From Phlebotomus papatasi (taxonomy: Eukaryota > Arthropoda > Insecta > Diptera > Psychodidae), in assembly GCF_024763615.1 (NCBI RefSeq), contig NC_077223.1, forward strand, positions 75,454,627-75,518,626: a DNA stretch of 64,000 nucleotides, given 5' to 3'. Below, piece by piece: positions 46,044 to 54,849 of this stretch. The notes beneath the pieces were generated by a model, which made no database searches, was not told the DNA's origin, and worked only from the letters and a program-made list of their open reading frames with translations. A program made the translations under genes and the position numbers. Within the stretch, counting starts at the first letter, position 1. Each line of letters begins with the position of its first letter.

Positions 46044-47410
46044 TTTGTATGGTCATTTGCAGTAACAGTTACGAGAAAAGTGCAGATACGACAACGATCG
46101 ATCCAATCGACGAAAAATCGTAATTACGACGTTTAATCTAATTTTCGATGTTAATCGATGTTTTCATATTAAAGAACAGAATGTTTCAGGCTAATTAGAT
46201 AGATTCTTAACAATCTCAGCTTCTGTGATTCGAGGTAAAATTCGATCTTATCAGTTCGAGCCCAAATTTTTCATCTCAATTTTTTGATCACTGTTTTTTT
46301 TTTAGTTTTATGGTTGTTTTTCTCAAATTATTGAATATGGTCTAGGACTTCTCCCTGCCCCTATCTCACTATGTCTTTGATCACAGTTTTACAAAAATGT
46401 TTTTTTTTTAATTTTTTTATTCTTACCAGGGTTGTGCCTTTACATGGTAAAAAATATTTTTTTACATGTAAAAATATGTAAAAATGTAAAAATATGTTAA
46501 AAGTAAAAAAAATACGCATTTTTGAATCTTTTGAACATTTCCTGTGAGCAATACCAATATTTATATTACTTATATGAGAAATATCAAGGAAACATTTTTG
46601 GAAAATCCATGAACTAAATTTCGTTTTGAAAACCCATAGATGTGAAGTAATTGAACGATTTTGTACACATAAAACATACTGTCTGTGATAAAATAACTTT
46701 ACTTTTTTCTAATTAAAAAAGAACTTCGTCCATCTTTCACAGATAGATATTTCAGAATGTTTTCTATATTAAATCCTCAACATGTTGAATTTTTTAACCG
46801 TTTAATCATGTAAAACAATAAAACATAAAAATAAGATTTTTTTTCCACTATTTGTAAATAGGCAAATGACATGACTTGATCAATCAATTTTTAAAATCTA
46901 AAAAAAAAACTTTTTAATAATGTTTCATAGTAATTATATAGATTATTTTTAAGAGACTTTGATATAATGATACGTAAAAGAACTGGCAATTTGGTATATT
47001 TGCAATAATTGCAATGCAAATATGATACAGTGCTATATTTTCTATATTTTTTATCATAATTTAACCAGAAATTAGAGCTAAAAGAAAGTGTTTCAAATAG
47101 AAGAAATGATGAAGAATTATTTTGCTGTTTTTGTATATTTACGAAGTCAATAAAAAATCCAGAAGTGCAGGAAAAATTAAGGATTTTATGTTCTTAATAC
47201 AAAGGGGTTCAACACACTACGCAAAGAACAAAGTCAAAAAATATTTTTTTAAATCAATCTTCAGTAAAAACGATCATAATTTTGCATAAAACCTGCACAG
47301 CTTAATTTAAAAGAAAAAGTTGTCACAGAACCGGTGTTGATTCGGCATAAACTGGTTAATATTATGTTCAAATCCTGCACATCTTAAGTTTAAAATGATT
47401 TTACTAGTAT
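46044..47410. other. Cyclase intron, AT-rich, no gene
   Basis: Includes a simple-sequence patch at about 46430-46515 built of TTTACATGTAAAAATATGT words. Nothing else recognised. The next cyclase exon was not found here. Confidence 0.5.
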
Positions 47411-47515
47411 GTAAGGTAAAGTACCCTCGTTCGACCGGTTCCTCGTTTCGACCGGTAGATTTATTTATTCTTTTTATTTATATTTGCTATAATAATTTAG
47501 CGTACGACCTTACAT
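47411..47515 (+). repeat. Left half of a CGACCGG MITE, cut by the retrotransposon
   Basis: AAGGTAAAGTACCC, two CGACCGG words and the inner GATTTATTTATTC...GACCTTACATTA follow 36331-36431 closely. It stops where the LTR begins. The right half is not found beyond the other end of the retrotransposon. Confidence 0.85.
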
Positions 47516-47983
47516 TATTGGGAAAAATCTTTTATTCCTCCCTTCTATTCCCTCCGTTCCTTCCTTCCTTCAGGTCCCACGTTCGGGGCAAGGACTATGT
47601 CCCACACTCCCCTGTGTTCTCCGGTGAGAACACTCCCACGGAGGTTGAGATGGGAATTTGGGAGAGGTGGATGTGGCAGAGGTTACTCCGGAAAGCTCAG
47701 CATTGGGCTTGGTGTTCTTGGGGGCTCCCGGTGGCTTCAGTAGCTTCAATGCTTGGTGGTGATGATGGTGTTGCTGCTGGGGATTGGGCTGGTGGAGATG
47801 GGCGAGGTGATTGATGTTGCCTCCTCGGCGGTCAGTGGTGAAAGAGAGCGATTGGCGCTCTTTTACTTATCAGCTGCTGCTGATTTTTCTACCTCCTCTC
47901 CTCGTCGCTAGCGCCCTCGTCGCCTCAGCAGGGCAACACACTCCACAGTTTTAAATTTAAATATGTTGCGCTCGCAACACACA
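47516..47983 (-). repeat. 3' LTR of the gypsy element
   Basis: On the minus strand it probably starts at TGTGTGTTGCGAGCGCAACA and ends at GATTTTTCCCAATA. The last 55 bases match 54789-54843 (shared TTCCCTCCGTTCCTTCCTTC on the plus strand). It is markedly less AT-rich than its surroundings. The start is inferred from the TGT consensus and the palindromic TGTTGCGAGCGCAACA; no clean polypurine tract was found just before it. The plus ORF 47395-47814 is a by-product. Confidence 0.65.
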
Positions 47984-49261
47984 CCCCGGGGTCACCAAAA
48001 AAAAAGAGAAAAAAAAAAAAGATTTCGAACCCCCCAGGGGGCAATAAGCCACAATCTCAAAAAAAAACAAAATATAACAAATCTCATTAATAACAATAAC
48101 AATTAATAAGTAGTAGAGCAAAACAAAATGAGTAGTATTAGAGAGTAACAATTTCGAGAGAAAAAAGTAAAATTTAGAATTAATAGTTATAAGTCAAAAA
48201 TGTTAAGGATTTCGCATCGATAGGCCGACCTAATTATTAGCGCCAGCGAAATAACTTAACTATAAGTTTAAAGTGTGTGTAACTACTTTCAAAAGAATAA
48301 GATATTATTACTAAGGACCACCCCATTTCGATCACCAAGGCGGATCATTAATATACATGATCTAATAGGGAATTACTCTACACGAATGGTCACGATTTTA
48401 TCCCCCCAAATCTCCCGCCTCAGCACCATTATAATCCGATCAGGATTTCAGCTATTCCGCTGAAGAGCATTCCGCGTAAAAATGTAGAAGCGGGAAGGAG
48501 AGTCTCAGCCGAATTACAATGTTGGGGAAAGAGAAATCCTGAAGGGCAAAGAGAAAACCCCTTTTTCCACCGACACTGCCCTATTGCCTCGAATATTGAA
48601 CATGATAAAATTTTACTCGAGAAACTACATCCCGATCAGAAAAATGTGGCTGCCTCTAACTGCAGAGAAATGGGAAACAAATCGCGACCGAATTCAGTGC
48701 ATCCCAATCGAAAAAAAAAGTAAAATAAAATAGATAATCGAATTAAGGTGTCCGAAATTATATGTGACGTCAAAACTGACGAAGGAGAAAAATAATTAAA
48801 GTATTGGCCAATAAAAATTGATTGGTTTTGTCGTCTTGACGAAATACCGAATCAAAATACTAGTGACAGCAAGAAGTGCTACTCACTTTAAATTCCCAAG
48901 GGACACTGCTAGCAATGTGTCTTAAAAGGGGATAACAGTTTGATGATTGAAATAGCCGAACATAGTTCGCTTCAGCATAAGGCTGGGCTATATCTGTATC
49001 AATCATCTCGATCAAAATGAACACCTAAAGGCGAACGACCATAATTTTAATTTAGGTCTATCCATAATGAACGATGGCCTACTTATGAATTTCTCCGTTC
49101 ACAAGAAATATAAATTAAATAAAATTAATAATATGGTCTCTCTACGTTACCCGCTCATACACCCGTACAAAAATCAAGTTACGTTAGATACAAAAGAAAG
49201 TTCCAGTGACGATGCCGATATTGTTGCCAAAAAAATAATCCGTCCTGCTGGCAAAAATCCC
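47984..49261 (-). other. Gypsy 3' region between pol and LTR, no env ORF
   Basis: About 1.3 kb after the pol stop. It holds no minus-strand ORF above 65 codons, so no envelope protein is encoded. The plus-strand ORFs 48275-48463 and 49067-49471 have no support. Its function is not apparent; long 3' non-coding stretches occur in some insect gypsy elements. Confidence 0.6.
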
Positions 49262-52200
49262 TTAACCTGGCTTGATGTCCTTACGGTGGAATACTGCCTT
49301 GCGATGAGTGTTCAGGTCTTCCAACTCGTAAGTTTGTCCGTGAACGGACAACACCTTGCTCTTCACCCATGGACAAAATTTCGCCTGAATCTTTTTATTG
49401 GCATCAGACAACACAAAGGATCGCCTGTAGACCACGTCACCCACGGAAAATCTACCCGGCTTCTTACGTAAATCGTATCGCTTTTTAGACGACTCATGGC
49501 ATTTCTTCGACCTATCCATGGCCTTCTGTCTGGCCAATTTTAACTCCTTTATCCTCTCTTCGATCGATGGAATCGTATTAGCATCGGAATGCGTATACTC
49601 ATCCCCATGTGAAATCATATTTTGCCCAAAATTTAAATAATACGGAGAAAATTGTGTAGTGTCGTGTACCGAGGATCGCATAGCCATCCCTATTTCGGCT
49701 AAATATTTTGGCCAATTTGTGTGTTTAGACCCTATATACGACCTGATAGCAGTAACAATAGTCCTATTTGCTCTCTCAGTAGGATTGGCTTGTGGGGTAT
49801 ACCCTGAGGTAAACCATTGGGCAACACCGAGATTTCTCAAAAAGGACTGAAGTTGAGCGGATTTGAAACTACTACCATTATCGGTCAGAAGGACACGAGG
49901 GACTCCGAACTGTGGGAAGACATTTTGAGACAAAATTTTGATAACAGAGTTTGCAGTAGAATTTCTAAGAGGATATAAAAGGACATACTTGGTCAGCTTG
50001 TCGATCAAGACCAAGATAAAGCGATGGCCCATAGTACTAGGTACTAAAGGTCCGATAAAATCGGCTGATAGATGTTCCCAGGGACGTGATGCAACTACAT
50101 GATTACCCATCGGAGGTGTTAAATCATAATTCGGGGCCTTAGATTTCTTACAAGTTTCGCATTTACGGATATAATTGCGCACGTCTGTGCGAAGGCAAGG
50201 CCAATAAAAATATTCCGTAATTCTGCGGAAGGTTTTAAAGAACCCGAAATGTGCCGAAGTGGGATCATCATGGTATTTCTGCAAAATGGCCTGACGTTCA
50301 CCCTTAGGGACACAGCATCTCCACCTAAAACTATAAGTTCCTAAAGGAGTTTTATAGCGGATATACTTGTAAAGCCGGCCGTCTTCTAATTTATACTCCG
50401 GAAGGCTGCTCGGGGATTTCGAGACTTGGTCATATAGGGACGCATACCATTTATCTTCCCGGGTCGAAATGGTATTAACGTTCCGTGAAAGGAAATCAGC
50501 TATCACGTTACTTTTACCGGGACGGTGGACTATGTCAAAGTCAAATTGCTGAAATTCCAACAACCATCTTCCTATACGACCACGGGCTTGCTTCTGGGAT
50601 AAGATCCACTGGAGTGCAGAATGATCTGTCTCCAAAGTGAACTTGGTATGAAGCAAGAATTGCGAAAACCTTCGAAGACAAAATAGACAAGCCAAGGCTT
50701 CTTTTTCCGTAGTAGAGTACTTCTGCTCAGCCGCCGTGAACTTTCGCGAAATATAGCAAATAACTCCTTCCTCATTACCTACTCCCTGAACAAGGACTCC
50801 CCCCGCCCCAACATCACTAGCGTCAGCACGCACTATGAAGGGTTGAGAATAGTCGGGAAGTTTTAAAATAGGGGCAGATACAAGGAGCTGCTTCAATTCC
50901 GAAAAGCCACGGTCGGCCTCCGGAGACCATTCAATCCTTAAAGGATTACCTTTTAAAAGGTCGGTTAAAGGAGCCGAAATACTCGCAAAATTTGGGATGA
51001 AACGCCTGAACCATCCTGCCATACCGAGAAACTGACGTAATGCCTTGGGTGTTTTAGGGACAGGAATATTGCAGATGGCTTGGACTTTACCATCGTTTGT
51101 ACTTAGACCCTGAGTGCTTAAAGTGTACCCCAGATAGTCTAACTCTGACATACAGAATTTAGACTTCTCCAGGTTGATGGAAAGATTGGCTTTTTTCAAA
51201 CGACCAGCGACCTCATTTAAAATTTTCAAATGGGATTCAAAATCTTGAGTGAGAACAATGATATCGTCCAGAAAACAAAAGACATTGGGCTCTAAGTCGC
51301 ATCCAATAACTATATCCATCAGTCTCGCCATCGTCATAGGACTATTTACTAAGCCAAAAGGCATTCTTCTGTAGCAGTACATCTTTCGTCCTGGGATAGC
51401 GAAACTAGTTTTGATCTGAGATTCTTCATCGAGCGGAATTTGCAAGAATGCGTCACTCAGATCAATGGATGATAGATATTTGGAGCCTTCTATACGATTA
51501 ATAATGCTTTCAAGATTTGGAATAGCATAAGCATCTCTTATTGTTACTTTATTTAAACCTCGAGCATCAATGCAAATTCTAATTTTGCCCGATTTCTTCA
51601 TTTGAATATTAGGAGGTGAGTTCCATGGAGAAAAAGAAACTTCCCGAAGTACCCCCATCCTAACCAGTCTCTGAATTTCAATATCCACTGCGGGAAGAAG
51701 ATGATATGGGACAGGATAAGATGGTTTCCTTACGGGAGGGTTGTCACCAGTATCTATCGTGTGCTTTAAAATATCCGTGCAACCGAAAAAGTCCTCAGTA
51801 GTGATTAAAAAGTTTTTGATGGATTTTTCTAACTCCAGTCGTTCTGACTGGGAGAGCAGAATTTGATTATCCTGGGAATCAGGGACTGTTGAAAGTGCAT
51901 TCAACAAAACTGGTTGTATGCCAAAGGCATGCCAAAAATCCATCCCCAAAGTAAAGGGTATGGAAATTTCAGGGACTAATAGGGTGGGAATCAATTCTGT
52001 TCTACCATTGAAAGTTATCATTAAATCGACTACTTTGGTGGATAAATAAGTTGAACCATCGGCTACACGCACAACGATATTCGAAGTTCTTGGGACTAAT
52101 TTTAGAATTTTTACTAAGTTCATGCAACCACATCCTAATATACTCTGAGACGCTCCACTGTCCAATAAAGCCATAGCCTCCTCAATGTCAAAAATTTTAA

Positions 52201-52468
52201 CTTTAATATAGGGACGATTTTCCCCGTTAGGGTATATAATAAAGGATTCTACCTCTGAGGGAGGGACAGAATCATCAGAAATTAAGGACTCATTGTCTGA
52301 CTCAAATTGTATTAAATCTCCCACTGTATTTGAATTTACATTAATGGTATCAACAAAAGAAATGAGATCTTGGTCATTGGAATCATCCATAGAGAGGTTT
52401 TTTGGAGATTCCGCGACCTCAGACTCTCTGTCTACTACTGGGTCGCATTGGGTTCCCCCTGTTGAGGG
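49262..52468 (-). CDS. pol: Gypsy pol: protease, reverse transcriptase, RNase H, integrase
   Basis: The frame is open from 52468, overlapping the end of gag by 34 nt in the -1 phase; the first ATG is at 52390, giving 1042 residues. From that Met the protease motif LLDSGASQS is near residue 76. Reverse transcriptase runs about 220-400 with RICIDARGLN and the catalytic FLDDIIV near 373. RNase H has ADASDVGAGG near 522, TEKEAL near 561 and TDHS near 588. Integrase has an HHCC finger (His 707 and 714, Cys 744 and 747) and a DDE triad at about 777, 837 and 872. A GDVVYRR...DIKP tail resembles the chromatin-targeting region of some gypsy integrases. All key residues are present and no stops interrupt. 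Probably made as a Gag-Pol fusion by frameshifting. Confidence 0.95.
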   Translation of the reverse strand, partial: PSTGGTQCDPVVDRESEVAESPKNLSMDDSNDQDLISFVDTINVNSNTVGDLIQFESDNESLISDDSVPPSEVESFIIYPNGENRPYIKVKIFDIEEAMALLDSGASQSILGCGCMNLVKILKLVPRTSNIVVRVADGSTYLSTKVVDLMITFNGRTELIPTLLVPEISIPFTLGMDFWHAFGIQPVLLNALSTVPDSQDNQILLSQSERLELEKSIKNFLITTEDFFGCTDILKHTIDTGDNPPVRKPSYPVPYHLLPAVDIEIQRLVRMGVLREVSFSPWNSPPNIQMKKSGKIRICIDARGLNKVTIRDAYAIPNLESIINRIEGSKYLSSIDLSDAFLQIPLDEESQIKTSFAIPGRKMYCYRRMPFGLVNSPMTMARLMDIVIGCDLEPNVFCFLDDIIVLTQDFESHLKILNEVAGRLKKANLSINLEKSKFCMSELDYLGYTLSTQGLSTNDGKVQAICNIPVPKTPKALRQFLGMAGWFRRFIPNFASISAPLTDLLKGNPLRIEWSPEADRGFSELKQLLVSAPILKLPDYSQPFIVRADASDVGAGGVLVQGVGNEEGVICYISRKFTAAEQKYSTTEKEALACLFCLRRFSQFLLHTKFTLETDHSALQWILSQKQARGRIGRWLLEFQQFDFDIVHRPGKSNVIADFLSRNVNTISTREDKWYASLYDQVSKSPSSLPEYKLEDGRLYKYIRYKTPLGTYSFRWRCCVPKGERQAILQKYHDDPTSAHFGFFKTFRRITEYFYWPCLRTDVRNYIRKCETCKKSKAPNYDLTPPMGNHVVASRPWEHLSADFIGPLVPSTMGHRFILVLIDKLTKYVLLYPLRNSTANSVIKILSQNVFPQFGVPRVLLTDNGSSFKSAQLQSFLRNLGVAQWFTSGYTPQANPTERANRTIVTAIRSYIGSKHTNWPKYLAEIGMAMRSSVHDTTQFSPYYLNFGQNMISHGDEYTHSDANTIPSIEERIKELKLARQKAMDRSKKCHESSKKRYDLRKKPGRFSVGDVVYRRSFVLSDANKKIQAKFCPWVKSKVLSVHGQTYELEDLNTHRKAVFHRKDIKPG
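52435..52468 (-). promoter_or_regulatory. Candidate -1 ribosomal frameshift window at the gag/pol overlap
   Basis: The pol frame opens after a TAA at 52471-52469, and gag ends with TAG at 52437-52435, so any -1 shift must happen within these 34 nt. The window contains a run of five G on the minus strand (CAGGGGGAACCC, plus-strand C at 52455-52459), the only homopolymer there. It is not a textbook slippery heptamer. Internal initiation at the pol ATG (52390) is the alternative. Confidence 0.5.
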
Positions 52469-54378
52469 TTACAAACTGGACAAAGTCCATAAATAGTGCC
52501 GATCTTACCACACTTGAAACAAAGGTATTTGGGTCTTGTTGGGCAACTTCTAACATTATGGGAATTGCTCTTACAATGTATACAAGAATTTTTTCTGGAT
52601 TGTGAATTGGGGTTGGAATTGGAATTGAGATTGGAATTAGGATTGGAATTAGAAGATTGAGAAGTACCCTCAGCACCATTGGATGAGTTACTCCCCCCAC
52701 CCTGTCTCTGAATTGAGGAAGAATTGGTGTTTCGCCCCCCATTCCGCCCATTATCACGTGAAGAGGAATTTCTCCCCCCACCCCTTCCAGATTGCCTGGA
52801 ATTGCCCCAGGATGAGGAATTGTTCCCCCCACTTCGCCCCCTTTGATCAGAAGTCCTGGCCAGGGACTCTGAATTATTTGTGGATGATTCCTGAAAACTC
52901 CCTATCTCATTAAATCGCACATTTCTGGGACGATCGAGAAAAGCGTAGGAGCGGTTCCTCTCAATAAGTTTTAATTTTTGGGATAGCTCCGCTAATGTTG
53001 GGATTTCATATAGAAGAAGAGCATTAGACAGAGAGTAATGGAGATTTCTACGGATGAGACGAACTTTCTCGACTTCCGAAATTTCTTCATCCAGCTCCTC
53101 GAAGAGAGCTAACATGGATGCAAGAAAGACTTCTGCATTCTCCCCCACCCCCTGCTTTCGATCCTCAATTTTCTTCCTAATAGCGAAATCGCTCTCAAGA
53201 TTGCAAAAAGCACTTAGAAATTTCTCGCGGAACTCCTCCCACGTACAACTTAAAAGATATTCCGAAAAGGAATCATACCACGTTTCAGCCCCATCGGAAA
53301 GTAAGAGTCTTATAGACCAAACCACCTCCTGCAGAGAAACGCCCTGGATCATGGCCATTCTCTCAACATCCCGCAAGAAGATTTTGGCCTTTTTCCCCTT
53401 GCGGTCACCAGAGAACCTAATTCCCCAGTCCTTTAACTGCAGGGGTTTTAATCTACGTGGAGCTGGTGTAGGAAACGGGTAGTGGCGTGACAAATTTTGG
53501 GGTTGAGAATCCCTAAATTCCCCAGAATGGACAGAACTGGATCTGCTGGAGGATCGAGATCTTCTACCAGCACATGAGAGTCTCAATTGCTCCATCGAAT
53601 CCTGAATATTTTTCAGGATATTCTCAAGACCTTTTATTTGAGCATTCTGAACATTAAATTGCTCAACCGTAACAAATTGGGATTGGGGCCTATCTTGAGG
53701 CTGAGACACCGTGGATCCAATATTTGGGATGTCGAAAGTATCCCTACGGTCTTGCGAAAGGTTCAGATGTGGATGCTTAAGAAATTCTGGGACAAAGGAC
53801 TCACTGGAGGCAGAAAGTTTAGATGTGGGCTTCTCAAATGGTACCTTCTTCTTCTCCTGGACATAACAGTCCGAAAATAGGGACTTTTTTGGGCTTTTAA
53901 GACGTTTAGTCTTTTGGACAGGTGAAGCAGGACGAGGAATAGCACCCCCCACTTTTCCCGAGGCAGCATAATTCTTCAACTGTTCCCTGAACTGTTGCCT
54001 AAAATTTGCAAGTTCAGCAAGAGCAGGACCATAAAGGGCATTTTTGGGATCTCGAGGGTCTGATGTGAATTTTAATTTATTTTCGATGTGCTGAAACATT
54101 GTGAAAATCTCAACTTGCTTCGAAAAAAGGACCTCGATATTCCCTACTTGCTCTCTAAATTTTTTAATAACTTGTAAGGTGTCATCCCTAATTTTTTTAG
54201 CATCGCCTTCAACGGGAAATAAAGGGTTTCCGCCAGCAATAGCAACCTTTAAAAGATCGCGGGCTTCTTCTAATGAAGCTGGCCATTTAATTCCCCTGGC
54301 CTGTAATTCCCAATCCAGTTGTTCTTCTGAGAGAAATTTTGGATTGAAATCCTCCATTTCTAACAGAGAACTCCCCAA
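52435..54378 (-). CDS. gag: Gypsy gag polyprotein
   Basis: 647 residues from the first ATG (a second in-frame Met at residue 8 begins MEDFNPKFLSEEQLDWELQ). The N-terminus has an EQLDWELQARGI...LEEARDLL helix pair seen in many insect gypsy Gags. About residues 315-480 hold the capsid-like part, including LKPLQLKDWGIRFSGD and VVWSIRLLLSDGAETWYDSF. A Ser/Asn/Gly-rich linker (about 505-595) follows. The C-terminus has one canonical zinc knuckle, CIHCKSNSHNVRSC, and a second, CFKCGKIGTIYGLC, in which the histidine is replaced by threonine. Function: particle assembly and RNA packaging. The plus ORFs at 53054-53482 and nearby, and the minus ORF 52419-52832, are shadows. Confidence 0.93.
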   Translation of the reverse strand: MGSSLLEMEDFNPKFLSEEQLDWELQARGIKWPASLEEARDLLKVAIAGGNPLFPVEGDAKKIRDDTLQVIKKFREQVGNIEVLFSKQVEIFTMFQHIENKLKFTSDPRDPKNALYGPALAELANFRQQFREQLKNYAASGKVGGAIPRPASPVQKTKRLKSPKKSLFSDCYVQEKKKVPFEKPTSKLSASSESFVPEFLKHPHLNLSQDRRDTFDIPNIGSTVSQPQDRPQSQFVTVEQFNVQNAQIKGLENILKNIQDSMEQLRLSCAGRRSRSSSRSSSVHSGEFRDSQPQNLSRHYPFPTPAPRRLKPLQLKDWGIRFSGDRKGKKAKIFLRDVERMAMIQGVSLQEVVWSIRLLLSDGAETWYDSFSEYLLSCTWEEFREKFLSAFCNLESDFAIRKKIEDRKQGVGENAEVFLASMLALFEELDEEISEVEKVRLIRRNLHYSLSNALLLYEIPTLAELSQKLKLIERNRSYAFLDRPRNVRFNEIGSFQESSTNNSESLARTSDQRGRSGGNNSSSWGNSRQSGRGGGRNSSSRDNGRNGGRNTNSSSIQRQGGGSNSSNGAEGTSQSSNSNPNSNLNSNSNPNSQSRKNSCIHCKSNSHNVRSCPTRPKYLCFKCGKIGTIYGLCPVCNPQQGEPNATQ

Positions 54379-54766
54379 AAGAGGGTAAAAATAGCCGAAA
54401 AAAGAAAAAAAAATCTCCCAAAAAGGGAAAAAAAGAAAGAAAAATATCCTAATACACTCCTATTCCAGAGAAAATGGATGAAAAATCCAGAAAACTACAC
54501 CCAATGGAGATATAAATCACGAAAGAAAAAAAAATCTCCAACGGAAAATCACAAAGAATATTATACGGAATAAATTACACGACGACAAGTAACAAATTAA
54601 CATTCTCTTCCACGCGCCAAATTTTTTATTACCCCACCGTTAGGTCAATCGCATTCACTCCTAATGAGTTGCAAAAATCACCAAAAATGCACTGATAAGA
54701 GGTCAATGAACTCTGGGGAACCGGCAAATTAGCCATGGGATAAACTTGAAAATCTACTCACGATTT
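54379..54766 (-). other. Gypsy 5' leader
   Basis: About 390 nt between the primer-binding site and the gag start. On the plus strand it is rich in GAAAAAA words, so on the element strand it is pyrimidine-rich. It should contain the packaging region; nothing specific is recognisable. Confidence 0.6.
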
Positions 54767-54785
54767 CCTTTTGCGTCGGGCGCCA
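54767..54785 (-). promoter_or_regulatory. Primer-binding site
   Basis: On the minus strand it reads TGGCGCCCGACGCAAAAGG, a few bases after the LTR end. The first eight bases match the 3' end of a tRNA (TGGCGCCC, as in tRNA-Lys sites of other gypsy elements). The rest differs, so the tRNA identity is open. Confidence 0.7.
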
Positions 54786-54788
54786 AAA

Positions 54789-54843
54789 TATTGGGAAAAA
54801 TCTTTTATTCCTCCCTTCTATTCCCTCCGTTCCTTCCTTCCTG
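54789..54843 (-). repeat. Remnant of the 5' LTR
   Basis: Only the 55 bases nearest the primer-binding site match the 3' LTR. At 54844 the sequence changes to the fold-back element. The LTR promoter region is therefore missing. Confidence 0.85.
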
Positions 54844-54849
54844 GGATTG

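Larger units (their letters stand above)
47516..54843 (-). mobile_element. Ty3/gypsy-type LTR retrotransposon without env
   Basis: On the minus strand the order is: remnant of the 5' LTR (54843-54789), primer-binding site, leader, gag, pol (protease, reverse transcriptase, RNase H, integrase), about 1.3 kb without a long ORF, and a 3' LTR (about 47983-47516). Integrase lies after reverse transcriptase, which identifies Ty3/gypsy rather than copia. Gag and pol are both free of internal stops, so the copy looks young. It cannot be a complete provirus, because most of the 5' LTR is absent. It lies antisense to the adenylate cyclase, in what is probably that gene's intron. Boundaries are uncertain by a few bases. 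Confidence 0.93.

Noticed and set aside
47395..47814. 139-codon plus ORF
   Set aside because: Starts in a half MITE and runs into the LTR; a chance fusion across a transposon boundary.
49067..49471. 134-codon plus-strand ORF at the pol end
   Set aside because: Overlaps pol on the opposite strand and has no recognisable domain.
52419..52832. 137-codon minus ORF in the third frame at the end of gag
   Set aside because: Built from the low-complexity Ser/Asn/Gly linker of gag; it is not in the pol frame and has no domain.
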